A DNA stretch of 64,000 nucleotides, from positions 1 through 64,000 of the forward strand of contig NZ_BAUV01000010.1 in the NCBI RefSeq assembly GCF_000513135.1, in the 5' to 3' direction. Below are positions 10,088-20,121 of this stretch, piece by piece. Each line of letters opens with the position of its first letter. Position 1 is the stretch's first letter. The notes beneath the pieces were generated by a model. It saw only the letters and a program-made list of their open reading frames with translations, made no database searches and had not been told where the DNA came from. Source of the DNA: Halalkalibacter akibai JCM 9157 (lineage in GTDB: Bacteria; Bacillota; Bacilli; Bacillales; Bacillaceae_D). The position numbers and the translations under genes were made by a program.

Positions 10088-10669
10088 TTGTTGAATTTAC
10101 CAAATAAAATAACGATTTCTCGAATTTTTCTTATTCCATTATTTATGATTTTCCTATTAGTGCCTTTTTCGTTTGGTGACGTGAATTTTTTAGGTACGGT
10201 GATTCCGATTGCTCATTTGATCGGAGCAATTATTTTCATCATAGCGGCTGTTACTGACTTTTTAGATGGTTATCTAGCAAGAAAATATCAACTAGTTACT
10301 AATTTAGGTAAGTTTTTAGATCCATTAGCAGATAAGTTGTTAATAACCGCAGCATTAGTTGCGTTAGTTGAATTACAGCTTCTTGCAGCGTGGATTGCGA
10401 TTATCATTATTAGTCGTGAATTTGCAGTCACTGGCATCAGGTTAGTTGCTGCGGCAGATGGGTCAGTTATTGCAGCTAGCCAATTAGGGAAATTAAAAAC
10501 AATTACTCAAATTGTGGCAATATCAGCTTTAATGTTACATAATTTCCCATTCCAAGCAATCTCCTTACCTTTTGACATGATAGCTATATGGGTAGCAACG
10601 TTTTTAACAATCGTATCAGGGATCGAGTATTTCCAGAAAAACCAACATATTATTTTCAAATCAAAATAG
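10088..10669 (+). CDS. pgsA: CDP-diacylglycerol-glycerol-3-phosphate 3-phosphatidyltransferase
   Basis: 193-residue membrane enzyme making phosphatidylglycerol phosphate from CDP-diacylglycerol and glycerol-3-phosphate. The CDP-alcohol phosphotransferase signature D-G-x2-A-R-x8-G-x3-D-x3-D is visible as DGYLARK...LGKFLDPLADK (about residues 60-81). Several hydrophobic spans follow. TTG start at 10088 with GGAAGGGA upstream gives MLNLPNKITISR, matching the family N-terminus. cinA follows after 15 bases. Confidence 0.95.
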   Translation: MLNLPNKITISRIFLIPLFMIFLLVPFSFGDVNFLGTVIPIAHLIGAIIFIIAAVTDFLDGYLARKYQLVTNLGKFLDPLADKLLITAALVALVELQLLAAWIAIIIISREFAVTGIRLVAAADGSVIAASQLGKLKTITQIVAISALMLHNFPFQAISLPFDMIAIWVATFLTIVSGIEYFQKNQHIIFKSK

Positions 10670-10684
10670 AAGGCGGTCGATACA

Positions 10685-11938
10685 ATGAACGCTGAAATTA
10701 TTTCTGTGGGATCAGAACTATTGCTCGGGCAAATTGTAAATACAAATGCAACCTTCATCTCTCAAAAACTTGCCATTATAGGAGTAAATGTTTTTTATCA
10801 AACAACGGTTGGAGATAACTCCAAACGCTTAACAGAGGCATTGAGACAAGCTAGATCAAGATCAGATTTAGTTATTTTGACAGGTGGATTAGGTCCAACG
10901 AAAGACGATTTAACCAAAGAATCAGTTGCAGACCTTATTGGGAAACCGCTTGTTTATCATCAGGAATCGCTTCATTATATTGAAAACTATTTTAAAAAGC
11001 GAAATAAACCGATGTCTGAAAACAATAGAAAACAAGCGTTGGTTATAGAAGATAGTCAGGTTTTAGCAAATCATTTTGGCATGGCTCCAGGTATGATAGC
11101 CTCGTTTGAAGACTGTCAATTCATCTTATTGCCAGGACCACCTAAAGAAATGAAACCTATGTTTTTAAATGAATTACTCCCTTATTTAATAAACCAAATA
11201 GGTGGTATTGAATCAATCACTTCTAGAGTTTTAAGGTTTTTTGGTATTGGAGAGTCTCAACTTGAAACAGACTTACTTGATTTGATTGAATCTCAAACAA
11301 ACCCGACAATCGCACCATTAGCTAATGAAGGAGAAGTAACATTAAGATTAACTGTAAAGCACTCAAATATAGAAGAGCAGAACCGGTTATTAGATGAAAC
11401 TGAAGCACTTATCATGGATCGTGTCGGGGAGTATATGTATGGGTATGATGATACTTCATTGATGGAGCAGCTTTTTTTGCAATTGAATGAAAAACGCTGT
11501 ACGATAGCTACAGCAGAAAGTTTAACTGGTGGTAAATTTTCAGGATTACTCACTTCTTTTTCAGGGGCTTCCTCTGTTTTTAGAGGAGGAGTGGTTTCAT
11601 ATGCCACGGACGTGAAGGAATCAGTTTTAGGTGTGTCGAAAGATGTAATTGATCGACATGGGGTAATAAGTAGTGAATGTGCCATTGAAATGGCCGCTTC
11701 AGCAAAAGAAAAATTAAATTCCGATATAGCTATTAGTTTTACTGGTGTGGCGGGTCCAGGTACTCAGGAAAACAAAGAGCCGGGTACAGTGTTCATTGGA
11801 ATTGCTGGTTTATCAGCAGAGCCTATGTATTGTCAACTAAACTTAGCCGGTGGACGAGAAGCGGTTCGAGACCGTGCGATTAAATATGGATGTTTTTATT
11901 TATTGAACCAATTGAAAAGGTGGAATAAAGCGGAATGA
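10685..11938 (+). CDS. cinA: CinA competence/damage-inducible protein
   Basis: 417 residues. An N-terminal MoaB/MogA-like (molybdopterin-binding) domain, beginning MNAEIISVGSELLLGQ and with the GGLGPTKDDLT motif, is joined to a C-terminal PncC-type nicotinamide-nucleotide amidase domain (ATAESLTGGKFSGLL...). In Bacillus it forms part of the cinA-recA region. Here the downstream gene is a DEAD-box helicase, whose ATG overlaps the cinA stop, with recA after that. Confidence 0.94.
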   Translation: MNAEIISVGSELLLGQIVNTNATFISQKLAIIGVNVFYQTTVGDNSKRLTEALRQARSRSDLVILTGGLGPTKDDLTKESVADLIGKPLVYHQESLHYIENYFKKRNKPMSENNRKQALVIEDSQVLANHFGMAPGMIASFEDCQFILLPGPPKEMKPMFLNELLPYLINQIGGIESITSRVLRFFGIGESQLETDLLDLIESQTNPTIAPLANEGEVTLRLTVKHSNIEEQNRLLDETEALIMDRVGEYMYGYDDTSLMEQLFLQLNEKRCTIATAESLTGGKFSGLLTSFSGASSVFRGGVVSYATDVKESVLGVSKDVIDRHGVISSECAIEMAASAKEKLNSDIAISFTGVAGPGTQENKEPGTVFIGIAGLSAEPMYCQLNLAGGREAVRDRAIKYGCFYLLNQLKRWNKAE

Positions 11939-13563
11939 CAACGTATTTTAATGATTTTCAGATTTCAGATTCAATCAAACGAGCAATTAAAGACATGGGA
12001 TTTGAAGAACCATCTCCCATACAAGAAAAAGCGATACCAGTTATTTTAGAGGGAGGAGATGTGATTGGACAAGCGCAAACCGGAACAGGTAAAACCGCTG
12101 CATTTGGAATTCCTGTAGTCGATAAAGTTACTTCTGACCGTTATGTCCAAGCTTTAATTTTAACTCCAACTAGAGAGCTTGCGATTCAAGTATCAGGTGA
12201 ATTACAAAAGTTGTCTGTACATAAGTCGATTCGAACACTTCCTATTTATGGAGGTCAACAGATAGGACATCAAATACGTGCCTTAAAACAGGGTGTTCAA
12301 GTTGTAATTGGTACACCTGGTAGAATTATTGATCATTTAAAACGTCAAACACTTAAACTGGACCGAGTTCATACGGTCGTCCTAGATGAAGCTGATGAAA
12401 TGCTAGATATGGGATTTGTTGAAGACATTGAGTCTATTCTTTCACAAGTGAATACAGAAAGACAAACGCTATTATTCTCAGCTACTATGCCTCAAGCAAT
12501 TAGAAAGTTATCGCATAAGTACATGACTACCCCAAAAGTAGTAACCATTAACAAAGGGGAAGTAACAGCTCCTTTAATTGACCAAATGTACTATAAAGTG
12601 TTAGAAAGAAATAAAATTGAATCCCTGTGTCGAATTATTGATAGTGAAGACATTGAGTTAGGAATCTTATTCTGTCGCACAAAAAAAGGTGTTGCAGAAT
12701 TGGCTGAAGCTTTACAAGCTCGCGGTTATTTGGCTGATGGGTTACATGGTGATTTAACACAGTCTCAGCGTGATGCTGTCATGAAGAAATTCAGAGATTC
12801 TTCCATTGAATTTTTAATTGCTACAGATGTAGCCGCCCGGGGTATTGATGTTGACAATGTGACTCATGTCATAAATTATGATATTCCGCAAGATCCAGAA
12901 AGTTACGTTCATCGGATTGGACGGACTGGTCGTGCAGGTCGTAAAGGTTTAGCTTTAACGCTAGTTACACCTCGCGAGATGAAACATTTACGTTCTATTG
13001 AACAAGAGATAAAGATGACTATTCCATCTCAGGATGTTCCAACTATTGAGGAAGTGGTTGTGAAACAACAAAATTCCTGGAAGAAATTAATTGCAGATGC
13101 AATTACGAACGGTGGAAAAGAAGTAGAGCTATTTACTCCTCTTGTTGAAGAGATTCTTAACGAGTATCCTGCTCGTGATGTGGTATCTGCACTTTTAAAA
13201 CTAAATTTCTCTCCGTCTACAACGTCTGAAGAGTCTGGTTATAATTTTGGAGATACTGGTGCTGCAAAAGGAATGGTTCGTTTCTTTATCAATGTAGGTA
13301 GAAATGTCAACATGACTCCGAAAATACTAGTTGAAGCTATTTCTGAACTCGTTGGCATCCCAGGAAAAGCAATTGGGAAAATTGATATTTTTGAAAACTT
13401 TACGTTCGTAGAAGTTCCTGAGGAGTCGGCTCCATTCGTATACGAAGCCCTTCGTTACTCACGCATTAGTGGAGCTAGAATTAACCTAGAGCCTGCAAAA
13501 CCACGTCCAAAGCGTGAACGCCCTGTTACACGTGAACAAAGGACAACTCCAACACGTCGTTAG
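11935..13563 (+). CDS. DEAD-box RNA helicase with C-terminal DbpA-type RNA-binding domain
   Basis: 542-residue ATP-dependent RNA helicase. Motifs seen in order: Q motif (about residues 5-30), I AQTGTGKT, Ia PTRELA, II DEAD, III SAT, IV LFCRTKK, V ATDVAARGID and VI HRIGRTGRAGR. Residues about 435-510 (GMVRFFINVGRNVNMTPKIL...) resemble the DbpA RRM-like domain, followed by a short basic tail. It resembles CshA/DbpA/DeaD types; which orthologue is uncertain. Overlaps cinA by ATGA, so the two are coupled. B. subtilis lacks a helicase at this site. A perfect terminator follows before recA. Confidence 0.9.
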   Translation: MTTYFNDFQISDSIKRAIKDMGFEEPSPIQEKAIPVILEGGDVIGQAQTGTGKTAAFGIPVVDKVTSDRYVQALILTPTRELAIQVSGELQKLSVHKSIRTLPIYGGQQIGHQIRALKQGVQVVIGTPGRIIDHLKRQTLKLDRVHTVVLDEADEMLDMGFVEDIESILSQVNTERQTLLFSATMPQAIRKLSHKYMTTPKVVTINKGEVTAPLIDQMYYKVLERNKIESLCRIIDSEDIELGILFCRTKKGVAELAEALQARGYLADGLHGDLTQSQRDAVMKKFRDSSIEFLIATDVAARGIDVDNVTHVINYDIPQDPESYVHRIGRTGRAGRKGLALTLVTPREMKHLRSIEQEIKMTIPSQDVPTIEEVVVKQQNSWKKLIADAITNGGKEVELFTPLVEEILNEYPARDVVSALLKLNFSPSTTSEESGYNFGDTGAAKGMVRFFINVGRNVNMTPKILVEAISELVGIPGKAIGKIDIFENFTFVEVPEESAPFVYEALRYSRISGARINLEPAKPRPKRERPVTREQRTTPTRR

Positions 13564-13568
13564 TTATT

Positions 13569-13609
13569 AAATAAGAAAGAGTCTCACCCTCTTTGACTCT
13601 TTCTTATTT
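13569..13609 (+). terminator. Terminator between DEAD-box helicase and recA
   Basis: 15-bp perfect stem AAATAAGAAAGAGTC/GACTCTTTCTTATTT with an 11-base loop. Near-symmetrical A/T flanks. Confidence 0.8.
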
Positions 13610-13645
13610 CCTTCTTATTCCCTTAATTTCCCTAAACCATTTTAG

Positions 13646-13659
13646 CGAATAAATGTTCG
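13646..13659 (+). promoter_or_regulatory. SOS (LexA) box upstream of recA
   Basis: CGAATAAATGTTCG matches the Bacillus SOS consensus CGAACRNRYGTTCG at 13 of 14 positions. It lies just upstream of the recA promoter. Confidence 0.75.
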
Positions 13660-13668
13660 TAAAAACTC

Positions 13669-13697
13669 TTGGCAAAAGCGAAAAAACAAGGTATGAT
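13669..13697 (+). promoter_or_regulatory. Sigma-A promoter of recA
   Basis: TTGGCA (13669-13674), 17-base spacer, TATGAT (13692-13697), about 75 bases before the recA start. Confidence 0.7.
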
Positions 13698-13771
13698 AGA
13701 AAAGAACAAAACACATAGATTCGCTTTTCCAATTTTATATATATATTTTTTATTATAGAGGAGAGATTTTA

Positions 13772-14815
13772 ATGAGTGATCGTAAGGCTGCCCTTGATAT
13801 GGCACTACGTCAAATCGAAAAACAATTTGGTAAAGGGTCCATTATGAAGCTTGGTGAACAAGCTGAGCAACGAGTATCAACCATTTCGAGTGGTGCTCTT
13901 GCATTAGATATTGCGCTTGGGGTTGGCGGATATCCTAAGGGACGTGTTATTGAAGTATATGGTCCGGAGTCATCAGGTAAAACGACTGTAACTCTTCATG
14001 CAATTGCTGAGGTTCAACGTAATGGTGGTCAAGCTGCATTTATTGATGCTGAGCACGCTCTTGATCCTGTTTACGCACAGAAACTAGGAGTAAACATTGA
14101 TGAATTGTTACTTTCACAACCAGATACCGGGGAGCAAGCTTTAGAAATTGCTGAAGCTCTTGTACGAAGTGGAGCAGTTGATATTATCGTTATCGATAGT
14201 GTCGCGGCTCTTGTACCAAAAGCTGAAATTGAAGGAGATATGGGAGATAGCCACGTTGGACTTCAGGCTCGTTTAATGTCGCAAGCTCTGCGTAAGCTTT
14301 CAGGAGCTATTAATAAGTCTAAAACCATTGCCATCTTCATTAACCAAATCCGTGAAAAAGTAGGGGTTATGTTTGGTAATCCTGAAACAACACCAGGTGG
14401 CCGTGCATTAAAATTCTATTCATCTGTTCGTCTTGAAGTTCGTCGTGCAGAAACGTTAAAACAAGGAAATGATATGGTTGGTAATAAAACAAAGATAAAA
14501 GTTGTAAAAAATAAAGTAGCGCCACCATTTAGAGTAGCTGAAGTTGATATCATGTACGGAGAAGGAATCTCTCGTGAAGGATCTATTTTGGATATTGCAG
14601 CTGAACTTGATATCGTTCAAAAAAGTGGTGCGTGGTATTCATTTAATGAAGAGCGTTTAGGGCAAGGTCGCGAAAACTCAAAGCAATTTTTGAAGGAAAA
14701 TGCACATCTTGCTGAGCAGATTGAAACACTTATTCGTGATCATCACGGACTTAACGGTGAAATTGAAGTGCCAGCTACAGATGAGCCAGAAGAAATTCCG
14801 TTTGATTTAAAATAA
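13772..14815 (+). CDS. recA: Recombinase RecA
   Basis: 347-residue recombinase that forms filaments on single-stranded DNA, drives strand exchange and triggers LexA self-cleavage. Walker [10 protein letters not shown] (about residues 65-73), Walker [15 protein letters not shown], and the loop L2 region ([24 protein letters not shown]) are present. The C-terminus is acidic, as usual. GAGGAGAG lies before the ATG. Expression is predicted to be SOS-induced from the upstream box and promoter. A terminator at 14836-14870 ends the transcript. Confidence 0.98.
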   Translation: MSDRKAALDMALRQIEKQFGKGSIMKLGEQAEQRVSTISSGALALDIALGVGGYPKGRVIEVYGPESSGKTTVTLHAIAEVQRNGGQAAFIDAEHALDPVYAQKLGVNIDELLLSQPDTGEQALEIAEALVRSGAVDIIVIDSVAALVPKAEIEGDMGDSHVGLQARLMSQALRKLSGAINKSKTIAIFINQIREKVGVMFGNPETTPGGRALKFYSSVRLEVRRAETLKQGNDMVGNKTKIKVVKNKVAPPFRVAEVDIMYGEGISREGSILDIAAELDIVQKSGAWYSFNEERLGQGRENSKQFLKENAHLAEQIETLIRDHHGLNGEIEVPATDEPEEIPFDLK

Positions 14816-14835
14816 GGCTTTTATATGAAAATGGT

Positions 14836-14870
14836 AAATAAGCACCTTTTTTGAGGTGCTTATTTATTTT
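14836..14870 (+). terminator. Terminator after recA
   Basis: 12-bp stem AAATAAGCACCT/AGGTGCTTATTT followed by a T-rich tract. Confidence 0.85.
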
Positions 14871-14935
14871 TTTATATGTTTCTTATAAAGTAAGAATGTT
14901 GATAGAATAATGGACATAAAAAGGAGTTATGAACT

Positions 14936-15931
14936 TTGAAGTTTTTATATGTGACCGATACACATATACGTGGAACAACACCCAAAAATCGTTTAGATAT
15001 TTATGTAGAAACGTTAAAAGCTAAATTAGTTGAAGTCATTGAATTGGCTAATTCCGAAAAAGTAGATATGATTTTACATGGAGGAGATGTTTTTGATCGT
15101 CCAGACTTAGCTCCAAACGTCGTTGGGCAATTTGCAAAAATTTGGATGAAAGCAAACATGCCGATATACGTAGTAGCAGGTAATCATGACACGTTTGGTC
15201 ACAATCCAGAAACGATTTCAAGAACGATGCTAGGACTTATGGATTCGTTTGGAATTATGACTGTGATTGATCAGACAAAGCCAGTATTATTTGAAAAGGA
15301 TGGTTTGAGAATTCAAATCAGTGGTCAACCATACCATTATGACCTAGATCAAAGAGATCCTAAGTTAGACTATTACCCAACTAATGCAACCGAAGCAGAT
15401 GTACTCATTCATATGGTCCATAGTATGCTTGTAGAAAAGGCACTACCAGAAGGTGTACCTCATACACTGATAGACCATATTTGGGGTACGACAGCAGATA
15501 TTTTATTTACTGGGCACTTTCATGGTGGCTTTGGCATTAAAGAACGAAATGGAAAATTTATTTGTAATCCTGGTGCATTAGCTCGAGTAAATAATCATTG
15601 GTCTGAAATGAGTAGAATGCCGAAAGTTATTATTGGTGATGTTGCCAAAGAAAAAATATTGTTGAGAGAAGTTCCGATTAAAGTTGCACTAAAGGGAGAA
15701 GCGGTTTTAGACCGAACATTTCTTGAGAAAGCAGTTCATCAAGAAGAAAAACTTCATAGTTTTGTTCAGCAAGTAAAAGAATCAAGTCAATTTCAATCTC
15801 TTAATATGAGTGATATTATCTTAGAAATTGCTTCTTTGAAAAATGTAGAAGAAAAAGTGAAGCAAGAGGCACTTAGAAGAATGACAGTCGTTGAGGAAAT
15901 GTGGAAGGATGAAGAGTATGAAAAACATTAA
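14936..15931 (+). CDS. Mre11/SbcD-like metallophosphoesterase
   Basis: 331-residue calcineurin-like phosphoesterase. Metal motifs in order: DTHIRG (D-x-H, about residues 8-10), HGGDVFDRPD (GDxxDR, about 48-55), AGNHDT (GNHD, about 81-86), HMVHS (about 161) and FTGHFHGGFG (GHxH, about 195-200). This is the layout of Mre11/SbcD nucleases, including phage gp47-type proteins. TTG start nine bases after AAGGAG. Its end overlaps the Rad50-like N-half gene by 14 bases, so the two are coupled, as in sbcD-sbcC or gp47-gp46. It lies directly after recA with no visible SOS box of its own. Nuclease activity is inferred. Confidence 0.85.
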   Translation: MKFLYVTDTHIRGTTPKNRLDIYVETLKAKLVEVIELANSEKVDMILHGGDVFDRPDLAPNVVGQFAKIWMKANMPIYVVAGNHDTFGHNPETISRTMLGLMDSFGIMTVIDQTKPVLFEKDGLRIQISGQPYHYDLDQRDPKLDYYPTNATEADVLIHMVHSMLVEKALPEGVPHTLIDHIWGTTADILFTGHFHGGFGIKERNGKFICNPGALARVNNHWSEMSRMPKVIIGDVAKEKILLREVPIKVALKGEAVLDRTFLEKAVHQEEKLHSFVQQVKESSQFQSLNMSDIILEIASLKNVEEKVKQEALRRMTVVEEMWKDEEYEKH

Positions 15932-17344
15932 AGCTGTCCGACTAGAAAACTTTCAATCTCATCTAGATACATATATTGAATTTGGCGACGGTTTAAATGT
16001 GATTGTCGGACAATCAGATAGTGGGAAAACAGCAATATTAAGAGGGATTCGTTGGGTTTTATACAATCAACCACGTGGTACGGATTTTATCCGAGTATCA
16101 GGAGACTTTGTTAGAGTGTCGATCACTTTCGAAAACGAGACGGTTATCATTCGAGAGAGAACTGGTTCTAAAAACAGGTATACGATTAAGAAAGCAGGAC
16201 ATGAAGATCTAGTTCTTGAAGGGTTCGGGATTCATGTTCCTGAGGAAGTAATTGAATCTCATGGCATGGGGTTGATGAGAATTGATCATGATAATGAATT
16301 AATGATTCATCTATCTCAGCAACTAGATGGTCCTTTCTTATTAGAACAAACTAGCTCAATCCGTGCCAAAACACTAGGTCGCATAAGCGGGGCTCATTTT
16401 TTAGACATGGCTATTCGCGATACAACTAAGGATCTTTCTCAGTTGAATCTCAAGATGAAGCAAGAACAAGCAATCATTGAACAACTTAACAGTGATTTAG
16501 AGCCATTTAATGGTTTAAGTGAGTTACAACATAAACTAGTAAGCTCTGAACAAAGAATAGAAAAAGTTAAAACAATGTTAAAAAGAAAAGAGAAGCTTGT
16601 GAAGTTACAATCCAAGTGGGTTCAGATGAAGAAAGAAGAGGAGCTAGCATCAACCAAAAAAAGGTTAGTCAAAGATGTAGACAATTGGGATGAAGGGTTT
16701 AATCGAGTACAACAATTGGTTCAGCGTTTTTTAATATTTAAACAAAAAAAACAAAGAAATGACGAATTAAAACGCTCTATTCAAATTTGCCATAACTGGA
16801 TTGAAAAAACACAACACACAGGAACTGTAAGCTCGAACTATGAGAGATTGCTAGATGAAGTGAAACAAGTACAAAAATTTAAAGAACATGCAGTTATATG
16901 AAACAATTACAAACATCAATAGACCAGCAGTTAAACCAACTAAAGAAAACGACCTTTATAGACTCGGTGAACATTCACGAAATCAATAACATTATGGAAC
17001 AAAAAAGCAAAAGGGAAACTCTTTATGCTTATCAGCAAAGGCTACAACAAAATCAAATTCAGTTGTCAAAAGTTCAAAACTTTCAAAGGAAATTACCTGA
17101 TATGAATGCCTTAAAGCTTAAGCACGAGCATATAGAAAGATTGTCTTTGAAACACCAGAAACTACAATTAATTCAAAATCAAATAAAAGATTATCAAATG
17201 AGAATTGTTGATGGGAAGCATTTCAAACTAAAACAAATAAAAGAACAAGAACAAGCAGAGAAAGAGTTGCAAGATCGTTTATTAGAAATGGGAACTTGTC
17301 CTACATGTGGACAAAAAATTTGTAAGCATGGTGAACAGAAGTAG
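15918..17344 (+). CDS. Rad50/SbcC-like ATPase, N-terminal half with zinc hook (frame broken near 16896)
   Basis: Start ATG 15918 (GGATGAAGAG upstream) overlaps the phosphoesterase gene. It begins with LENFQSHLDTYIEF and Walker A GQSDSGKT, the N-terminal ATPase lobe of the Rad50/SMC group, then about 300 residues of coiled coil, and ends with a CPTCGQKIC zinc-hook-like motif (17300-17326). The frame ends at TGA 16899-16901, while an ATG at 16898 opens the remaining 148 residues. There is no ribosome site for that ATG, and adding one base near 16894-16898 fuses both parts into about 475 residues, so a 1-base deletion is likely. The gene ends right after the CxxC; there is no C-terminal ATPase lobe, which is encoded separately downstream. 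Confidence 0.72.
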
Positions 17345-17354
17345 GAGGAGAACG

Positions 17355-17603
17355 ATGTCAGTAGAACAACAGTTGGCTCAAATAAAAAAGGCAATCGACA
17401 AAGCACGTGATATGCGATACAGAGCAGAAGCAAAATTAGAAGAATTGGAAAATCAAAAAACAAGATTACTAGTTGAGTTAGAAGAATTAGGAGTTAAGCC
17501 TGAAGAACTTGAACAAGAAATACAAAGGCTAGAAAGAGAGATTGATCATTCATTGAAAGAAACATGGGATCTAATTCCTAAGGAATTGCTAAACAATGAA
17601 TGA
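17355..17603 (+). CDS. Small coiled-coil protein of the Mre11/Rad50-like cassette
   Basis: 82-residue, highly charged, almost fully helical protein predicted to be a coiled coil (MSVEQQLAQIKKAIDKARDM...). A strong AGGAGG site nine bases upstream supports ATG 17355. It sits between the hook-bearing N-half and the C-half ATPase and overlaps the latter by eight bases. It could be a free linker or arm for the split ATPase. No homologue is recognised; the role is inferred from context only. Confidence 0.75.
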   Translation: MSVEQQLAQIKKAIDKARDMRYRAEAKLEELENQKTRLLVELEELGVKPEELEQEIQRLEREIDHSLKETWDLIPKELLNNE

Positions 17604-18261
17604 TTACTCCTTTCAATTAGAGAAACTCGAAGCAAGGTTTAAGAAAGCTCAAGATCAATGGACAAGGCTTGATGCAAAAAAACAATTACTTGAAGAACAA
17701 TTGGCGAACAAGATCAAAGAGCTTGATTCTTTTTTTGAAACGATAGACACTTACGAAAAGACAAGAGTCTTATTACAGCAATCAGCTGAGTATGCGAGGG
17801 AACAAGCAAAACAACAAATTGAAACGTTAGTGACCAACGCATTGCAATATGTATTTGGTCCGTTATTTTCTTTTCAAATTGAACTTGAAGAGCATGGAAA
17901 CAAAGCGGTTGCAGAATTCTATGTAGTTTCTGAGTATGAGGGAGTAAAAGTTAAAACGAGACCACAAGATTCTAGAGGCGGCGGTGTAGTTGATATTGTA
18001 ACACTAGCTTTAAGGATCGCGTTAATTGAAACAGTCCAACCAAGAAGAGAGGGCCCTCTTCTTTTAGATGAGCCAGGTAAACATGTTTCTGGAGATTATG
18101 TTTTATATTTATATGAATTTCTTAAATCATTAAGTACAATGTTTAATCGACAAATTATCATGATTACTCATAACTATCATTTAGCACAGTCAGGCGATGT
18201 GGCATATGAAGTTTCGATAAAAGATGGAATTAGTGAAGTTACTAAAATTGACAACACTTGA
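17596..18261 (+). CDS. Rad50/SMC-like ATPase, C-terminal half
   Basis: 221 residues. About 85 residues of coiled coil lead into an ABC/SMC-type C-terminal lobe: signature-like RGGGVVDIVTLALRIAL (about residues 125-143), Walker B PLLLDEP (about 155-161) with a following D-loop position (GKHVS), and an H-loop MITHNYH (about 193). No Walker A is present, so an active site would need the Walker A of the N-half protein. The start overlaps the 82-residue gene by eight bases; AAGGAA lies about ten bases upstream. Together with the upstream genes it would make a Rad50-like dimer in trans. Confidence 0.8.
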   Translation: MNDYSFQLEKLEARFKKAQDQWTRLDAKKQLLEEQLANKIKELDSFFETIDTYEKTRVLLQQSAEYAREQAKQQIETLVTNALQYVFGPLFSFQIELEEHGNKAVAEFYVVSEYEGVKVKTRPQDSRGGGVVDIVTLALRIALIETVQPRREGPLLLDEPGKHVSGDYVLYLYEFLKSLSTMFNRQIIMITHNYHLAQSGDVAYEVSIKDGISEVTKIDNT

Positions 18262-18424
18262 CATTAATATGAACGAGCTTTAAAATTAAGTGGAATGCGG
18301 TGAAGTTTTATGTCATATTTATTTTTTTCCGCGATCAAATGTAATATGCGTTTGTTTTTAATATTCTTGAAAGTATGACAAATTTGAAAACCAACAATTA
18401 GATAGCAAGGGGAGGTGAAAGAGT

Positions 18425-19987
18425 ATGGATATTTTAATCATCTCCATTTTGCTTGTTGTCTCTGCAGGTATTGGTGCAGTTGTTGGATATCTTGTTCGAA
18501 AATCCATTGCAGAAGCGAAAATTTCCAGTGCGGAACATGCAGCAAAACAAATTTTGGATGATGCGAAACGTGATGCGGAAGCGAGTAAAAAAGAAGCAGT
18601 TCTTGAAATGAAGGACGAAGCTCATAAAATTCGAACTGAAGCAGAACGTGAAGTTCGTGAACGTAGAAATGAGATTCAAAAACAAGAGAATCGTTTGGTT
18701 CAAAAAGAAGAGATTCTTGACCGGAAGAGTGAAACCTTAGATAAGAAAGAAGAGTCTTTGGATAAAAGGGAGGAATCTCTCACCAAAAAACAACGACAAA
18801 TTGAAGAGATGGATAGCAAAGTGGAGGAAATCTTGAACAAGCAGCAAACTGAGCTTGAACGAATTTCTGGATTTTCCCGCGAAGAGGCTCGTGAAACCAT
18901 TCGAAGTGAAGTTGAGCAAGAGCTTGCTCATGAAACGGCTCTTATTATTAAAGAGAGAATGGCACAAGCGAAAGAAGAAGCCGATAAGAAGGCGAAAGAA
19001 GTATTGTCACTTGCAATCCAACGTTGCTCTGCTGATCATGTTGCAGAAACAACGGTTTCGGTTGTTGCCTTACCAAATGATGAAATGAAAGGTCGCATCA
19101 TTGGTCGTGAAGGACGTAATATCCGGGCACTAGAAACATTAACAGGGATAGATTTAATTATTGACGATACACCTGAAGCTGTTATTCTATCTGGTTTTGA
19201 TCCAATTCGTCGTGAAATTGCTCGTACAGCATTAGAAAAACTTGTTCAAGATGGACGGATTCATCCTGCTCGTATTGAAGAAATGGTCGACAAGTCACGT
19301 AGAGAAGTGGACGAAGCGATTAGAGAGTATGGTGAACAAACGACCTTTGAGATGGGTATACATGGTTTACACCCTGACTTAATTAAGATACTTGGTCGTC
19401 TTAAGTTTAGAACAAGCTATGGTCAAAATGTCTTGAAGCACTCAATGGAAGTTGCTCATTTAGCTGGTTTAATGGCTTCTGAGTTAGGAGAAGATGTTAA
19501 ACTTGCGAAACGAGCTGGTTTACTACATGATATCGGAAAAGCGATTGATCATGAAGTAGAAGGAAGTCACGTTGAGATTGGTGTTGAGCTTGCTACAAAG
19601 TATAAAGAACATCCAGTTGTTATTAATGCAATAGCATCTCATCATGGAGATACAGAATCAACCTCCATCATTGCGACCCTTGTCGCTGCCGCTGATGCAT
19701 TGTCAGCAGCTAGACCAGGTGCTAGAAGAGAGACGCTCGAAACATATATTCGTCGTTTAGAGAAACTTGAAGAAATTTCAGAGTCGTTCGAAGGCGTTGA
19801 AAAGACCTATGCTATACAAGCTGGGCGTGAGGTGCGTATCATGGTACGACCAGATGTCGTTGATGACGCCCTTGCACATAAGCTAGCTCGTGATATTACG
19901 AAGCGAATTGAAGAGGAACTTGATTACCCAGGGCACATTCGTGTCACAGTCATTAGGGAAACAAGAGCAGTTGAATATGCAAAATAA
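18425..19987 (+). CDS. rny: Ribonuclease Y
   Basis: 520-residue membrane-anchored endoribonuclease that initiates mRNA decay. An N-terminal membrane helix (residues about 3-25), a long charged coiled coil (about 30-190), a KH RNA-binding domain (about 210-270, [15 protein letters not shown]), and an HD domain with HDIGKA (about 365-370). AAGGGGAGG-type ribosome site upstream. Followed by a terminator and then ymdB, as in Bacillus. Confidence 0.97.
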   Translation: MDILIISILLVVSAGIGAVVGYLVRKSIAEAKISSAEHAAKQILDDAKRDAEASKKEAVLEMKDEAHKIRTEAEREVRERRNEIQKQENRLVQKEEILDRKSETLDKKEESLDKREESLTKKQRQIEEMDSKVEEILNKQQTELERISGFSREEARETIRSEVEQELAHETALIIKERMAQAKEEADKKAKEVLSLAIQRCSADHVAETTVSVVALPNDEMKGRIIGREGRNIRALETLTGIDLIIDDTPEAVILSGFDPIRREIARTALEKLVQDGRIHPARIEEMVDKSRREVDEAIREYGEQTTFEMGIHGLHPDLIKILGRLKFRTSYGQNVLKHSMEVAHLAGLMASELGEDVKLAKRAGLLHDIGKAIDHEVEGSHVEIGVELATKYKEHPVVINAIASHHGDTESTSIIATLVAAADALSAARPGARRETLETYIRRLEKLEEISESFEGVEKTYAIQAGREVRIMVRPDVVDDALAHKLARDITKRIEEELDYPGHIRVTVIRETRAVEYAK

Positions 19988-20017
19988 AGTGGCGGTTTCA
20001 CGCCACTTTATTTTTTT
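19985..20017 (+). terminator. Terminator after rny
   Basis: 10-bp stem TAAAGTGGCG/CGCCACTTTA followed by T7; it overlaps the rny stop codon. Confidence 0.85.
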
Positions 20018-20121
20018 GGAACACTGTTTTGATATAATCTTGGACTGAATCCTTTGAAAATAATAGTAAAAGATAGTAAAGAGGCTTCTGCTTTTTTACA
20101 TCATGATATAAAGGAGATTAT

